A stretch of DNA of 64,000 bases from Stenopsyche tienmushanensis. Lineage: Eukaryota > Arthropoda > Insecta > Trichoptera > Stenopsychidae. The notes under the pieces are model-generated. The model did no database searches and had not been told where the DNA came from. It saw only the letters and a list, made by a program, of their open reading frames with translations. A program made the translations under genes and the position numbers. Below are positions 23,463 to 36,062 of this stretch, one piece after another (position 1 is the first letter of the stretch; each line of letters starts with the position of its first letter). The stretch lies in contig WACJ01000404.1 in NCBI GenBank assembly GCA_008973525.1, forward strand, positions 744,001-808,000, read 5' to 3'.

Positions 23463-26400
23463 TACATAAATCATCATTATTAAGGGTATTTAATAATTGA
23501 CCATTTTTTCGTATAAAATTATTGAGATTAAGATTCACACTGACAGAGTCCATATTCATTCAATACGCCTTTTTTGGACATTTAACTGCTAGTGGTCTTA
23601 AAAATTGCTTAAAAAATTGTTTGACTTGATTGTTCGGCTTAATCTTTGTCGATAATTGAAATGTCAATTTTAAATCCATTGATTATGATATGGATGTTAA
23701 ATGTCTACCAATTGAATTATCAAAGAACACATACTTCAAAAGCGTTTCAATCTTTAATTTATTCATATCTTTTAAGGGCGATTGTTATGAGGGGATGGAA
23801 AAAAATACACGCTGTGAAACCGATGCACCTATAAAAGCCACACTTGAAAATCGCTCTAGCATCAAAGCTGTATGCAAATATGCGAAAATACTTTAGGCAA
23901 GAATATTTCGGGTTGTCTGTTGCAAACGTGGTTCGTACAAATGTTTCAAACTAACCACAAAGGCAAAACCACTAGATTCTGCAAAGCCGTTTTAAATAAC
24001 GACCCGTTTTTACCGACGCACCTCCCAAAGTAGACTATGATGCTGAGGGAACGTGCAAAACCCACTACTCATACAACAGTTTCGGAATTTCGACGTAAAA
24101 ACTGTCAGTGTCGGAAGTTATTCGGAGAATCTGAAAAGTTTCAGCTCGAATCATAATTACTTTTTAACTCGGCAAAGTTGTCTTGTCCAATTTTCGCATG
24201 GGGTGGTAAAAATCGAGCCCTTTCTGCTTGGCCATCGACAGAATATACATAGCGCGCTTCGTACATCAAAAAACGTTCACAACATCAAAACAACCCCCCA
24301 AAGTTTTAATATCACGTGAACATCGCTACACAAAGATATAGAGTTTCATTGGGGGATGTATTAACGCTAATAATAGTAGTGGCGAAGTTTTGCAGCATAT
24401 TTCAAATTTGCTCTAATGGCCAGATTCAATTAGTGAAATGGGCTATTGAATGTGTACAAATTAGACGAAAATTTTATTAATCGAGTTTATAATTTAATCA
24501 CATTTCTGTTTAAGTGATTGCCATAATGTGATTTCGCTAATGACGGAATTTATTTTTGACGAACACAATTCACCCTCGGCTATTATCAAACATTTTCAAT
24601 TAGTATATCGATAAAAATAAATATAAGTGATATGGGCATTTAAATCTGATACCACAATACATATTAATAAACTATACTGCATTAACTCATATAACACCTA
24701 CCCATTACCATTTTACATGTACCAAAAAATTGTACATAATCAAGAATTCGGGCAAACTTTCATTATCTATCTGAAATAGATAAGCAGAGAACAGGCCGCT
24801 AATGACATTAAAACACCGAAGCTCAATCTCTGCATCTTTCTTGGTTTAATCCTGGACAGAGATATCTTTGAATATGAGTATGAACTGTGAGTTGAAATGA
24901 AAAGTGCACTTTTTGCAGTTATTTTCTAGTATTAGGACCCTACGATCTGAATTTTAAAAATATTTTTACTACTTTATATCTTCAAATCTATTACATTTCT
25001 GTTAAAGCCCAATGATTGCGACTTTCAACAATGAAGATCAGACAAGTAACTATTTTCGGCATAAAATATAATTGCCAATAAGCTTTTAAATATGGCAGCT
25101 ACTCAAAGCAACAAAAGTTTCATATGGTTTTATTCAAAAACAGTCCTCTAAAAGACTAATGATTCAAATCCAAAAATCTCATAAAAGAGTTGAGCAAAAA
25201 ATGTTTGAAGTCTTTCTTATTAAAGAAACCTTCAAAGGCGTTTAATGGCTTTCATTTTTAACAGGCAATCCATTTTCAATAAATTCACAATCCCTTTGAT
25301 GTAACCAAATAATTTGTGGAAATACATTTTTACACATTTGTTTGAATGGCCCGCCAGATACATGCTTTCACATATGAAACTTGATAGTAATCCTTTTAAT
25401 TACTTTTTTAAAACAGATTCAGTTAATTGAATTTGGATTAATTGTACTTTCTGGCGAAAATGAGTTTTAATTCTTTAAAAAAAGCCGCATCGAATGAAAG
25501 AAGTGATATAATTTATTTCGGGGATTTGCATTTGAAGGCGATCATCCCCATTTGGAAAATGAGATTGAGTCCTCCATTTCAAGTCTTCCGAAAAAGAAAT
25601 ACAATTTTTCTGATCCCGATTATAAATTAATATGGCCCCAACGTCCGACGCAATTCCGGTTCTGACCGAAAGTACTAACCGAGGGAGCGAAACACCCCTA
25701 AATTGGCTTTGAGGTAATGTGTTTTCGGAACCGACTTTCGCGCTTAGCGAAAAGGTTCGCCTGGATTTCGCAGCAATGATGTTAGCAAAATTTAACGTCG
25801 AAGAAAGTAATTCAAATATTTGCTAACATAGTTTTCAAATAAATGCAGCACCACTGGGTTTTCCGGAGAGGTGAACAATAAATGATTCCGAACGGGGAGA
25901 AATCTACCCCTTCGCAGATAAATCTTCATGTGGCCTTCATCGTGTTTATCAATTCCTGATTTACTTTCAATTGGGCGATTTGAATACAAATTCTTTTATA
26001 TATGTGTCACTGAATATTTGACTTCTTGATGATGATGATCCGGGAACCTGTGCTTAATATTAAAATCAAATTTTACGCGTTCACATATATATACGCCCTT
26101 TTTACGGCCCCTTATTGTGATATCATGGCTTAGTAAATTTTATATGAAATTTGACAGACTAAATTATATATAATATAATATTTCAGTGCTCATAAATATG
26201 CTACATAAAATATGTATTTGAATAAAACACATCTCTCTCGCTGGAACATTTCCAAGATGGGAGAAACTTCAAAGGGAGCCTTTATTGTCAGTAGAAAAAT
26301 AATTTGCTACGTAGCATATATATATTTGTAAATATATATACAAACGAATAATTCGAAATTAATCTTCATTATATCTTCTACCTACAATAATGTATTGAAA

Positions 26401-26815
26401 TAAGACCCGAAATATACACAAATGTAAAATATTCCCTTATTTTGTAAAAAATAAGGGCGTTGAACTTGTTCGTGGAAGCGTAATCGATATATGAAATAAT
26501 AACCTGCTATTATTTATTGCCAAAGTTCGTATTGAATTGGTTAAAATTTCAATTAAAATAACCAATTGTCGGTTTCCAAAAACTGGTTTTTTAGGTAAAA
26601 ACGATTTTTTTAATCCTAAAATTCCGGTTTTGAATATAAAAATTTTTTTTTACTATTTCAGAATTTTGGAAAAAATATTAAATAGTTCATTTGACAGTTT
26701 TTGACTTTTTAAACTCCTGTGTCAAGTTTTATTCCCAAACATTTTTATAAACATTTTCTTTCATGTTTTTATCTAAAATGTAATTATTGATAAAATCATG
26801 AAAAATAATTAGTCT
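23463..26815. other. Unique AT-rich stretch, no supported gene
   Basis: Short frames at 23646-23896, 24053-24319 and 25442-25630 have no motif or splice context that I can support. At 25640-25760 and 24000-24260 the composition is more balanced. Confidence 0.4.
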
Positions 26816-26945
26816 CACTCTACTTCAATACCCAGCAAAAGGGTGCTTTCATTGTTGGGAAATATTGTCACAAAAATAAGATCGTCATTAAAAAGCAGAT
26901 CAATTGATGTATTATGTTTTCTGAAAACATATTTCCTAAATCAAT
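26816..26945 (+). pseudogene. hAT transposase dimerisation-domain fragment
   Basis: One plus-strand frame reads TSIPSKRVLSLLGNIVTK and continues with IRSSLKSRSIDVLCFLK. This fits the conserved hAT C-terminal dimerisation region (S-x-ERxFS-x-AG-x-IV-x-KRSSL-x-x-x-x-V-x-x-LxFL). The glutamate of the ER pair is a lysine here. The upstream DNA at 26560-26640 contains repeated GGTTTT/CCGGTTTT blocks, as found near the ends of some hAT elements. The rest of the transposase is missing, so this is an internally deleted relic. Confidence 0.6.
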
Positions 26946-27019
26946 CATCTTTTTATTGTTATTTTTTATTTATTTATTAATATAAAATATTTACTTAATT
27001 AATATTTAAAATCTTTTGT

Positions 27020-27457
27020 CATCTGTACTTATATAAGTACAATCCATAGGCTCATCATCAATAGTGGAAGAAGAAGCAGTAGTAGTCTTTTTAAAAAACA
27101 TATCCAACTTTAGTTGTTTGTCGTTTTTTTTTCCCCTGTATATTTATTTGTAGCAAGCAAGATCTTTCTGAATACGGCGGTTTATAGTCAAAAATTTATC
27201 GTTATCCGAATCCATTTTTGCAAATTTTTGCATTCCTCGGTCAATTTGAAGGAACGCTGCATCCATTTCTTTCAATATATTTTTTTTTTTGAGATTCCAA
27301 TACCAGTCTTTTCTTCAACCCTTTGATTTTCGATGCATAATAATTCTTCATTTGTAAGATCTTCCAAATAATTTTCTATAAGTTGGTTTATGTCTTCATA
27401 ATCAATATTAATATCAAGTTTTTGGCACTGTTCTTCAATGAGATTTGTAGTGTATTC
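27020..27457 (-). pseudogene. Tigger/pogo-type transposase C-terminal relic
   Basis: The minus strand from 27457 reads CQKLDINIDYEDINQLIENY followed by LEDLTNEELLCIENQR, the acidic segment after the DDE domain of Tigger/jerky-like proteins (E-x-DV-x-EL-x-x-x-x-x-x-ELT-x-EEL). Nearer the end, in another frame, comes KKNDKQLKLDMFFKK and a Ser/Thr-rich tail, matching the family C-terminus (KQ-x-x-LD-x-FF-x-K). The catalytic domain is not recognisable upstream. Frameshifts and stops show a dead copy. The order and spacing of the two segments support the call. Confidence 0.6.
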
Positions 27458-30400
27458 AATTTAATTTTCTTTTTCAAATTGCGAATGAGTTATTCTTCTT
27501 TAAAAGGTTTGATTGAGTTCAAAATTAAAGGCTAACGATCATGTTTTTTAAAGGATATGAGTATGAAGCCTCCTATAAAACAATAAACCAAAATGAATGT
27601 TCAAAGTCAATACAAAAATGTTCACGTTTTCGTTTTTACGTCCTCATTTCAAGAATTTTACACTTATATACAGGAGAAGGAAGTCAAAATAGTTTGAAAC
27701 GAGGTTCTAAATAATGAAACCTTACAGAAGACTCATTAATATTTCATGGTATCAGAAGTGGAATATATAAAGTTTTAAACTGGAGCACAGTTATCGTTAC
27801 AAAATTATTCTTTAGAGCTTGTATCTTAATCAAGAATCGTTTTATTTAACATCTAAATGAGATACTCTTATACACTCATTCATATTTCCACATGTTCACA
27901 TTCATATTTCTTCATGTCAAGCGCTATGTCCAATATAAACAACAAATATAATATTTGATACTCAATCTCTAGAATCATCTTAAGTTTTATTCATAAAATA
28001 TATTGAGGTAATATTGTGGATTAATATTTAAAAATTGGCTTAACTAAAGAACAAACGAAATGAAATATGAGAAAAGGGAGAAAACGCGTTTTTTTAAATT
28101 AGGCCATGTTTTATACGAGTTATCACGAAGAAAATCGAGCACTGCAACAAGCACTGAATAAATGTCGAGATAAATAAATTTCCGCGAATTTTTCACGGTT
28201 CTAAATGACGATTTTCCGATGGGTCCCGCGATAGCGTGCGCGGAAAACGAGGCAGAACCAAGCAGCGCAACGGGAGCGCTGTAAATCTGTAATGCTTCCA
28301 TTCATACCGTGAGAGCATAATCCAGATAGCATCCGGATTATATCTCATGGTTGATGGACACGAAACCTATTATGGCGGTAAGATACCTCGATAATTCTTC
28401 CGCATCGTCGATTCGAAACCGCCGAACATTTGCAGGAATTTGCGAGCACGCACGAGAAATACTATCCAGGATCGATCCGGGCAAGGACGCCTCATTAATA
28501 CGCCCAACTCGGCAATCTAATTTTTAACCCTCAGAAAATACATTTCAATACGCTGCGAAATTTCAAAACTCAAAGGTGAATTTCTTATTTATTTTTTTAC
28601 AATCATAAATGGGCACACAATTGCAATTTTAGAGCAGTTTTGAAGCTTTGCATACTTTTCCCACATATTCCTATATCTTATGAACAAATTGTTCTGGAGA
28701 TTTTTTAGATCGAATTAACCCATCCTTGTTGTCTGTTAGATATTCTTTTAATGCCTCTCTAATTCTCCCAAATCTTCTATTCCTCCTATGGGATTCCAAT
28801 CCGACTCTTGTATTTCTAATATTACTCTTGCGACAAAACTCTCTAAGCTTCATCCGAACAAAATTCTTTCCCAATGTCTCATATCGTCTGTGGTCAATCA
28901 ATGTGGTTATCTAATCCTGCTCACATACTAATATCTTATATTCTATAATATCAACTTCCAATATGCTTTTGACCTCTTTGCCACAGACGCCGATTGTCGT
29001 CCTTTCTGCTTCCTTTCATAGGATCGTTATATTTACATTGGGGTTTAATATGTGATATTATACATTGTACACACAACTTCTCAAACTTTAGAAATTAAAA
29101 AAAGGATGCTGAGTATCCTGCTGAGAATTATCATCAATAAAATTTATAGATTTATGAATTTGTGCTTAAAATATGACTAAAACTTAAATTGATTTCATTT
29201 TATTTCTTTCCCACTTATTTAACATTTAAAATAATCATATTAACGTATGTTCAGTGTGGGTTAAATATGATCCATTTCATAGAAAAAAAAATCATAATAA
29301 TCTGGCGTTTAGTCCACAAATTGGTTTTAAGTGATGCTATTTTTTTAATATCAAACCAGAAAAGAGACGTTGAAATCAAACGATTATTAGAAAAGCAAGA
29401 CGGTTTTTCAATTCATCAAGCATGTTTAAGATCGGTTTAAAGATGATTATCCTCCCTACTATCATCCTACGATCACCCCTACTATCCCAGGATTTCTATA
29501 TATTATTTACTTAAATAAATATTAATATTGGCTTATAATCTTCTTCAAACGAATGACTAAGCTATATTTTAATTAATAGTTTAGCTTAGTTTCAGTCAGT
29601 TTAATTAATAATCAGCATATATCAATGGAGAATGCATCAAGAATAATTAATTAGGTTATCCTGCAGATCTAGCCTTAAGTTCATGTTATTTCCGTGTTAA
29701 GTTCTAAGTTCTTTATGCATAATAATTAATAGCATTTTAATGGAGTTCTGAAATTGAGTTATTCGACGGAATTCCTGCGGGTATTTTGCAATGATGATGG
29801 CATATCTATCTACCAAACGAATATTTAGAGTCGATCGATCATTCATACATATAATGTCAAATCATGACTGTTAGTTTCATAAAAAAATCTTTATCTTTGG
29901 TAAATTTTTAGAGCTTTATTTACATTAGGGAATTTTCATTTTGCTCAAATTTATGTATCCCGAACTTTAATCGTTCTTTCGTTTGAAGTACGTTGAATGT
30001 TATCTGGAAAGTTTACCACTAAAACTTAAAGATTTATACACGCCACATGTAATTTCGCGTCCATTTATTTAATTTATTGAACGCGATTACTTGCGGGTCC
30101 TAAAAAAGACAGGCCGCGGATGGAGAATACAAAGAGCGCATTTTTTCGGGATCATCTGCTCTGGAAGACAGTTTGTTTAAATTAAACAGGAATGAAAATT
30201 TATTAATAAACGACAAATGGAGTCATCCAATAAAGGGAGCCGAGAGGAGAGACTGAAAATAATAAAATTTTGAGCAAACGAGATTTTCAAAGGGGAAACT
30301 CGAAAAATTTTACGCTCTCCCACATCAATAAAAATGTAAAACAGGCTTTTCTGACGCTGTTTTTTCGTCTTCTTCTTCATCATAAATTATGATTGACTGC

Positions 30401-31300
30401 TCGAGTGAAGGAAGAAGTTGGTGGCGAATGATGGAAATTATTAAATGGGCTGAACGAAGAAACAGTTCGCGGTTCAGTACCAACGACGGGTAGACTTAAA
30501 TGAAGCTTTGATAAAAAAAAGCTGCGATAAATGCGTGGCCATAACGCCATTAACTTTGGCTAATTCATAAGGCGGATCTCTTTTAAGACGTAAACGCTCA
30601 TGGATTACAAAAACACTCCATTTTTAATACGCTACCAAATTAATTGAACTTTTAAAAATTCCCATCGTCCTAGATCCATTAGAAATATCCTTTAGTAATA
30701 ATTATTTGAACAAGTGATCTTAAAGTAGATTTATTTTTCAGACCAACAGATTCGCTAAAATGCAAATTTATAAGAGCATTGTGATCAAGATCTTTAATAT
30801 CTAGTATAAATATACTCTTTGACTTAATATACAATAAATAAAATAAGAAAGACCTGATGTCCAAATAAATCTCGGAGGGTTAACAGCTTTCCAATTTTAT
30901 CATCATAATTTGTATTATTAAATAATTATACAGTTTAAGCATTGATTATTTTTAGTTATAGAGCTCAATAAGTTTGTACGTTTGATTTTGAAAAGATAAA
31001 TATTGTAACGCAACATTATTAGGGCAGGACTAACTATAATTGATTTGACATTGATTGAATGAATATAAAACAAATTGTAAAATAAGTATTTATTTAGTTT
31101 TTTGTTAAACGTTCCATATTTTTATCAGATTGTTTTATCATCAGCCCGTATGTCCACAACTAGATTTCGTTCAACCCTAATATTAGCGACATGTTGCGAA
31201 CTTCCTTCCACACCCATTTTTCTTTTGTATCAAAACATGAATTTGTTGTATAAAAACGTGTTTATTATTTACACATAATATAACGGTGTTTTATCCTCGG
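27458..31300. other. Largely unique stretch with two GC-richer blocks
   Basis: The blocks at 28080-28500 and 30050-30560 are CpG-richer than the rest (for example CGATAGCGTGCGCGGAAAACG). A minus-strand frame at 28671-28901 encodes a Lys/Arg-rich peptide (RKSNIRNTRVGLESHRRNRR) with an AATAAA-like site after it, but I recognise no family and would not call it a gene. The remainder is AT-rich and silent. Confidence 0.35.
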
Positions 31301-31306
31301 GGGTTG

Positions 31307-31384
31307 TAGTGTAGGCGCGTAAGTTAAGGTGATCACTTGCTGGTGTTTTCCGCCTTGTTCGCATTAAGGCCTTGGGTCGAACCC
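31307..31384 (+). repeat. Possible tRNA-like / SINE head
   Basis: TAGTGTAGGCG (31307-31317) fits the polymerase III A box at ten of eleven positions, and GGGTCGAACCC (31374-31384) fits the B box at nine. The spacing is long for a plain tRNA and no clean cloverleaf forms. The region that follows (to about 31640) is GC-richer and could be the SINE body, but no second copy was found in the window. Confidence 0.22.
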
Positions 31385-31639
31385 GGCTCATGAAACAACG
31401 ATAAATAAGACACTCTCCAAACCGCAGTCGCCCCCGCCTCCGGCCCTGGTAGGGCCTGCACAGGTGTAAGAAATTTCTTATATTTTCCCTGGATACTCGT
31501 CGGCGGAGGAAGAAGCTTCTCCGGCTCCAGCCCCTACTGTGGTAAGGCGGACCGAGATACGAACGGAAGTTTTTCTGCCTTGTAACTATAAATCCTTAAA
31601 AACCCGGAACTGTCGCTATAAATAATCAACTTTTGTAAG

Positions 31640-34600
31640 CGAGGAAAGATGCATTTAGCTACTGTCGGCCCTCTTGGCTTAGCTATATAGCTCGGTACTC
31701 TCCCTACTTGTTATCTCCTCACTTTACCCATGTACGCCCCCCACAATTAATATATCGTCATATTTTTTGCTGCATTTAATATCTTTACAATTATCATATA
31801 TTAGCAATCAATGAAGTATAATAATGAATATAAACAATGATGATATGTAGTGGTGACGTGTAGAGTTCCATGATTTATACCTCATACGCCTAATAATCTA
31901 CCTGGATACTAAAAAACGTTATTAAAAAGAATATATATATTTTTTTAAATGACCCCAACAGCTCTCAAAATTGTCTCCAATCGAGATTTTGTGGGATAAA
32001 TTCTATTTAATAAAATCAATATGCTCTGGAATAGCCTACAATTCTGAATATATTTTTACTGGAGAAAACTAAAAAGATTTCCTGGATATGACAAATGGAA
32101 TTGTCGACGTCTATTACAAATTAAATTGATTTTAAAAATTCTCTTGAATGGAAAAAAATCGTATAATATCAATGATAATTTATACGAATGACAACGTCCT
32201 GGCAAATGTGTTTTAAAATTACTCGACTCATAGACACGAAATAATTCCGTTTTAATACGTGCGTTTATTTATACCTTCAAAGGCATTCTTACGGGGTATA
32301 TTAATAGACTTTAACGTGAAAGCGTAATAGGAAAACCGTGTTCATTCGTATAAAAGAGAAGGTGTTGCAGGTTAATGAGGATAAAACGACACATTAAGTG
32401 CATAGAAATTGAAAGACTTTGTCCTGCTTTTCCATAGAAGCGTATTTCATTAACTTGTAGCCTGAGAGAATTTCGTTCGTAAGAAACTATTATCATTTAA
32501 TTTATTTCGGATTCTTTGTAATATCTCCATGGGCATAGTTTCTGTGTATAAATAAAACCGATGTGCTCATTTGAGCCAATAGTAGAGAAAATACATTCTA
32601 CACGGTCTATAAAACTTTTGGCCCGTAATGTTTACTAGAATCTTACAACTTTTAGTCTAGAACGTGGTGCGCTCTAAAAAGATTGTTTTCTTCCAGGGTA
32701 GATTTAGTTGGCTCGGAAAAGCGTACGTATTGGAACCAAATAGGGTTGATATATCCGTCTGCGAAAGGGAATAAGATATTAGATAGACTTGAGACATTTT
32801 TTCTTTTTTTCTTCTTCGATATACATCATTCATTCAGCATGTCTCTTGGGTGAAGACGTGGCGAGTGCATTTATTTTATTTATGCCCGAAGCTCTAGTTC
32901 AGTTGTCAAATTATTTATATAAGAGAAAAGAAAAACAACCCTAAAAGAAATATTTTTTCCGGTTAATCGGATTGACTTGATCAATACATTTGCAAAAAAT
33001 TTACTCTCTTAGATAATAGGCCTGCTCTTAAGTAGATAAAAACTTTCACATTCAGCGTATAATGTTGCTAAATAATTCCACCCTTTTAATTATACCTTTA
33101 TATTTTAAGACTTTGAAATATATATATTACTATATAAAATATCAAGTCGTTAGTATAACTATCTCTTATATAATAAGAATGTTTTTATATGGATTTAAAT
33201 TTGAATAGGGTGAAATATAATATATTAAAAAATGTATGAGCGAAATTCTTATTTTTTTCACTCCCCTAAGAAAGGATGTGCCTTATTTTGCGTCCCATAT
33301 ATTGATATTTTACTACCGCGTGACAGAACATTCTCTTTTTAGAGGCAATAAAATGACGAAATCCCTGGTAAATAGTAAAGAGAGGCTAAGAAACGTATAA
33401 AGGTAATATTGCGAGTGGAAAAAAATAAATGCGTATCAACACAGCACAGTATTAAAGCTTAAAAATGAGTTATATTGAACTTTTTTCTTGAGAATTTAAT
33501 GAAAATAAAAGTCGAGCAACTGAGCCTGATTTTCCACTTTTGGATACTCGCCTAAGGTGGTCGTAATTTTTCTTTGTCCCAATACAATAGTTACCAACAA
33601 CGGAGCTCTTTCATCCCCTTCACTTTTTCGGGACCAACCTCGTGTTTATTTAATCAAAGAGATAAATCTCAGCTGCCCCCGAGGAGAGTATCTCAATTTT
33701 ATAGATAAAAAGCGATATGAGTGTATCCGGGAGGATAATAAAAGAGATCTACTAGGGCTTGTAGTAAAATAGCTGATGCTCAAAGAAGTAAAATACGCGC
33801 TGACCTTAATGCGTTATAAAAATTATTTCGAAATGACCCCTCATAAAAAAATGTTCACGATAAAACTAATATCCCCGTAACACGAAAACTTCAAAGAGGT
33901 CCTTCCTTACTTACCAGAAGATTAATGGATTGATGTTAAAAGGTGTAACCGTAAACGATTAGTTCAACTTGACGAAGCAAGGGAAATATCCTTTTCTTTG
34001 ACTTAATCGAATTCATGTACATGTGGGCCTATATATAAAGGCATATATATTTATCTTTGCATATTTTTTTGTCGAAAAAAAATCTTTGAAGTGCGCGAAA
34101 GAATTGCCTGAAGCACAATAAGTGAAGTGTGAAAATTACCTCACAGGCTTCAGAAATATTTTGGAGCGAATGGATGTCTATCAGAGCGTTTTCTTCCCTT
34201 AATTTCCAACCGTAAACCCTTTGTTTAACTTGGCTCTCCTTCATATTAAAATTGAAGATTTCTTGTTTGTTTACTTGTCTTTTGAGGCAGCGATCTTATT
34301 TAGATTATTGAATAAGTTCGCTCTAAGTACCTCATAGAATACGGACGCGATGTACACTTTCGCCGGAAAGTTGGGGCGCTTATTCGAATTTATTAGATTG
34401 TTGTAGCGTGAAAAAACCATGAGGTTATTTTCGTACGGACGGTTTTCAATGTCAATTTTGGTAATTGGAATCTAAAATAACATCTACTTTACATATTCAA
34501 AATATAGCACGCAACGCCTAGCAATAACAAACTTCTAATAACAGAGGTTTTATTGGACGACGTCTGCTCAAACACTAGAAATTGGATCGCCTCCATCGTG

Positions 34601-34870
34601 TCTGATTCTTGGAATATAACAATTTAATCAAAAATGCTTTTTATACGAATATGATTGTATCGACTGCAAAAATAGAACCCATTTTACTATTTATAATTGG
34701 TAGTCGATTGTATATGTGTAAATACATTAAACGCGATCATTAAACATCGTTTTTAATTAACAATTTTTTTTTTTTTTTCATCCCCCTTAACAAAAATAAA
34801 TTCTTTCAAATTATACATCCCATCCAGAACTTGTAGACTTTAGTAATGAATCACAATAAGGACAAGGAAC
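31640..34870. other. Unique stretch, nothing recognised
   Basis: Only short frames without motifs are present (32311-32496, 33557-33772, 34029-34244). No inverted repeats or RNA genes were noted. Confidence 0.4.
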
Positions 34871-34887
34871 TTAGGTTAGGTTAGGTT
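34871..34887 (+). repeat. Short interstitial TTAGG repeat
   Basis: Three TTAGG units plus TTA, the arthropod telomere motif. It is too short to imply a telomere and can arise by chance or repair. Confidence 0.6.
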
Positions 34888-35198
34888 ACTGGATGCGAAA
34901 TGAACGGAGATTCAAACGATAACTTTGTCCGCTGGAAGATGTAATCTTCCCGCAGGTTAGCTTGTAGTCTCGTAGCGAATCCTTATCGGATTTAAACAAA
35001 TATCATAGTTAAGACGTACCTTTTTTTATCAAAACTTCACCATTTTCAACCGCCTGCTCATCTTCAGCTAAATGATAAAGAACAGATCCTAGGTTCATTA
35101 ACATTTTGTATGAATATTAGTTATAAGAATATAATGGTTTTAAAAGTCCAGTAGATCTTTAATATTAAGTTATTGAAATTGCATGCATGTCTTAGATT

Positions 35199-35577
35199 TA
35201 TGCGGCACTCGAAAATAATACAGATCAATTTTTAAGGGCAAAAGATGAATATATCTAAGATTTAAATGTATTATATCAAGTGGAAACTGATGGATTTGAT
35301 AATTTGGCTGTATTTAAGATCGACGAATTTGTGGTGGAAAATATTCTAATGAAGATGGATTGATAGACATGGTAATCAACCCCGAACTCAGTCACCTTGA
35401 AATAGCTCGCCTATGGACGACCGGAAAGTTGGAAAAACATTTTCTCAATGATACTGCGAACTTGGATCGTAGCTTAAGATTTTAGAGGAACTTACGAAAA
35501 CGCTCATCTCAATGCCAAAGGCTTTTGATAAATTAACAACGAAAATAATCATTCTAAATAATAGCAATTTTCGTTAA
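35199..35577 (+). pseudogene. Decayed coding sequence, unidentified protein
   Basis: Three plus-strand segments follow each other with small frame changes and read like one protein. The first (35199-35362) includes NNTDQFLRAKDEYI, a stop, then DLNVLYQVETDGFDNLAVFK. The second (35358-35486) includes MVINPELSHLEIARLWTTGK. The third (35480-35577) reads EELTKTLISMPKAFDKLTTK. The composition is rich in Leu, Glu, Asp and Lys, suggesting a helical protein. I do not recognise the family. It may be a processed pseudogene of a host gene or part of an unfamiliar transposon. No flanking repeats or poly(A) tail were evident. Confidence 0.4.
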
Positions 35578-35739
35578 TATAAAGCAGCTAATGCCGTTGT
35601 GAAATGATTCAATGGAAGTCTATTTAAGCTATTTTCTGACATTTAAAAGCGGATGTTTTCTATGAATTTTGTATCATTTCTCGTCTATATTTGTAGTGGA
35701 AAATTGTCAATTTAAAATTGACGGCGTGTTTAAATAATT

Positions 35740-36062
35740 TAAAATGTATATGGGTAGTTTTCCCTCAATTGAAACACATCATGACTTCTTAATAGGTCGT
35801 CCGTCAGCGCGGCAAAAAAGGTTGCTCTTCGATCCGCGCCAAGTTCGACGTAACTTTTTTCCACCGGACACATCGTTTAATATTTATTACCCACTTGATG
35901 GACGAAGTTTCGTTTTAGAGATCCACCCCCACGAGAGGGGTTGGTTGAGCGAAAGCGTGTGGAATTTACTTTCAATCCCTTTGCTACCCACCGAAACATC
36001 GGCATGCCCCATTTGTTCTGGGCGCCACACCCAACAGGGCGCTCCATTATGTGTATGTTTGT
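35740..36062. other. GC-richer island
   Basis: Balanced composition with many CpG sites, open on both strands (106 codons forward). Neither frame shows a motif, and the antisense openness argues that composition and not coding causes the open frames. A conserved non-coding block is possible. Confidence 0.3.

Noticed and set aside
28671..28901. Lys/Arg-rich minus-strand frame as a nucleic-acid-binding protein
   Set aside because: No recognisable family, and the opposite strand is open as well. A basic composition is easily produced from AT-rich DNA.
31307..31384. Functional tRNA gene
   Set aside because: The A- and B-box-like words are too far apart and no cloverleaf or acceptor stem could be drawn. 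Kept only as a weak SINE-like feature.
34871..34887. Telomere or telomere-associated region
   Set aside because: Only three TTAGG units, with unique sequence on both sides.
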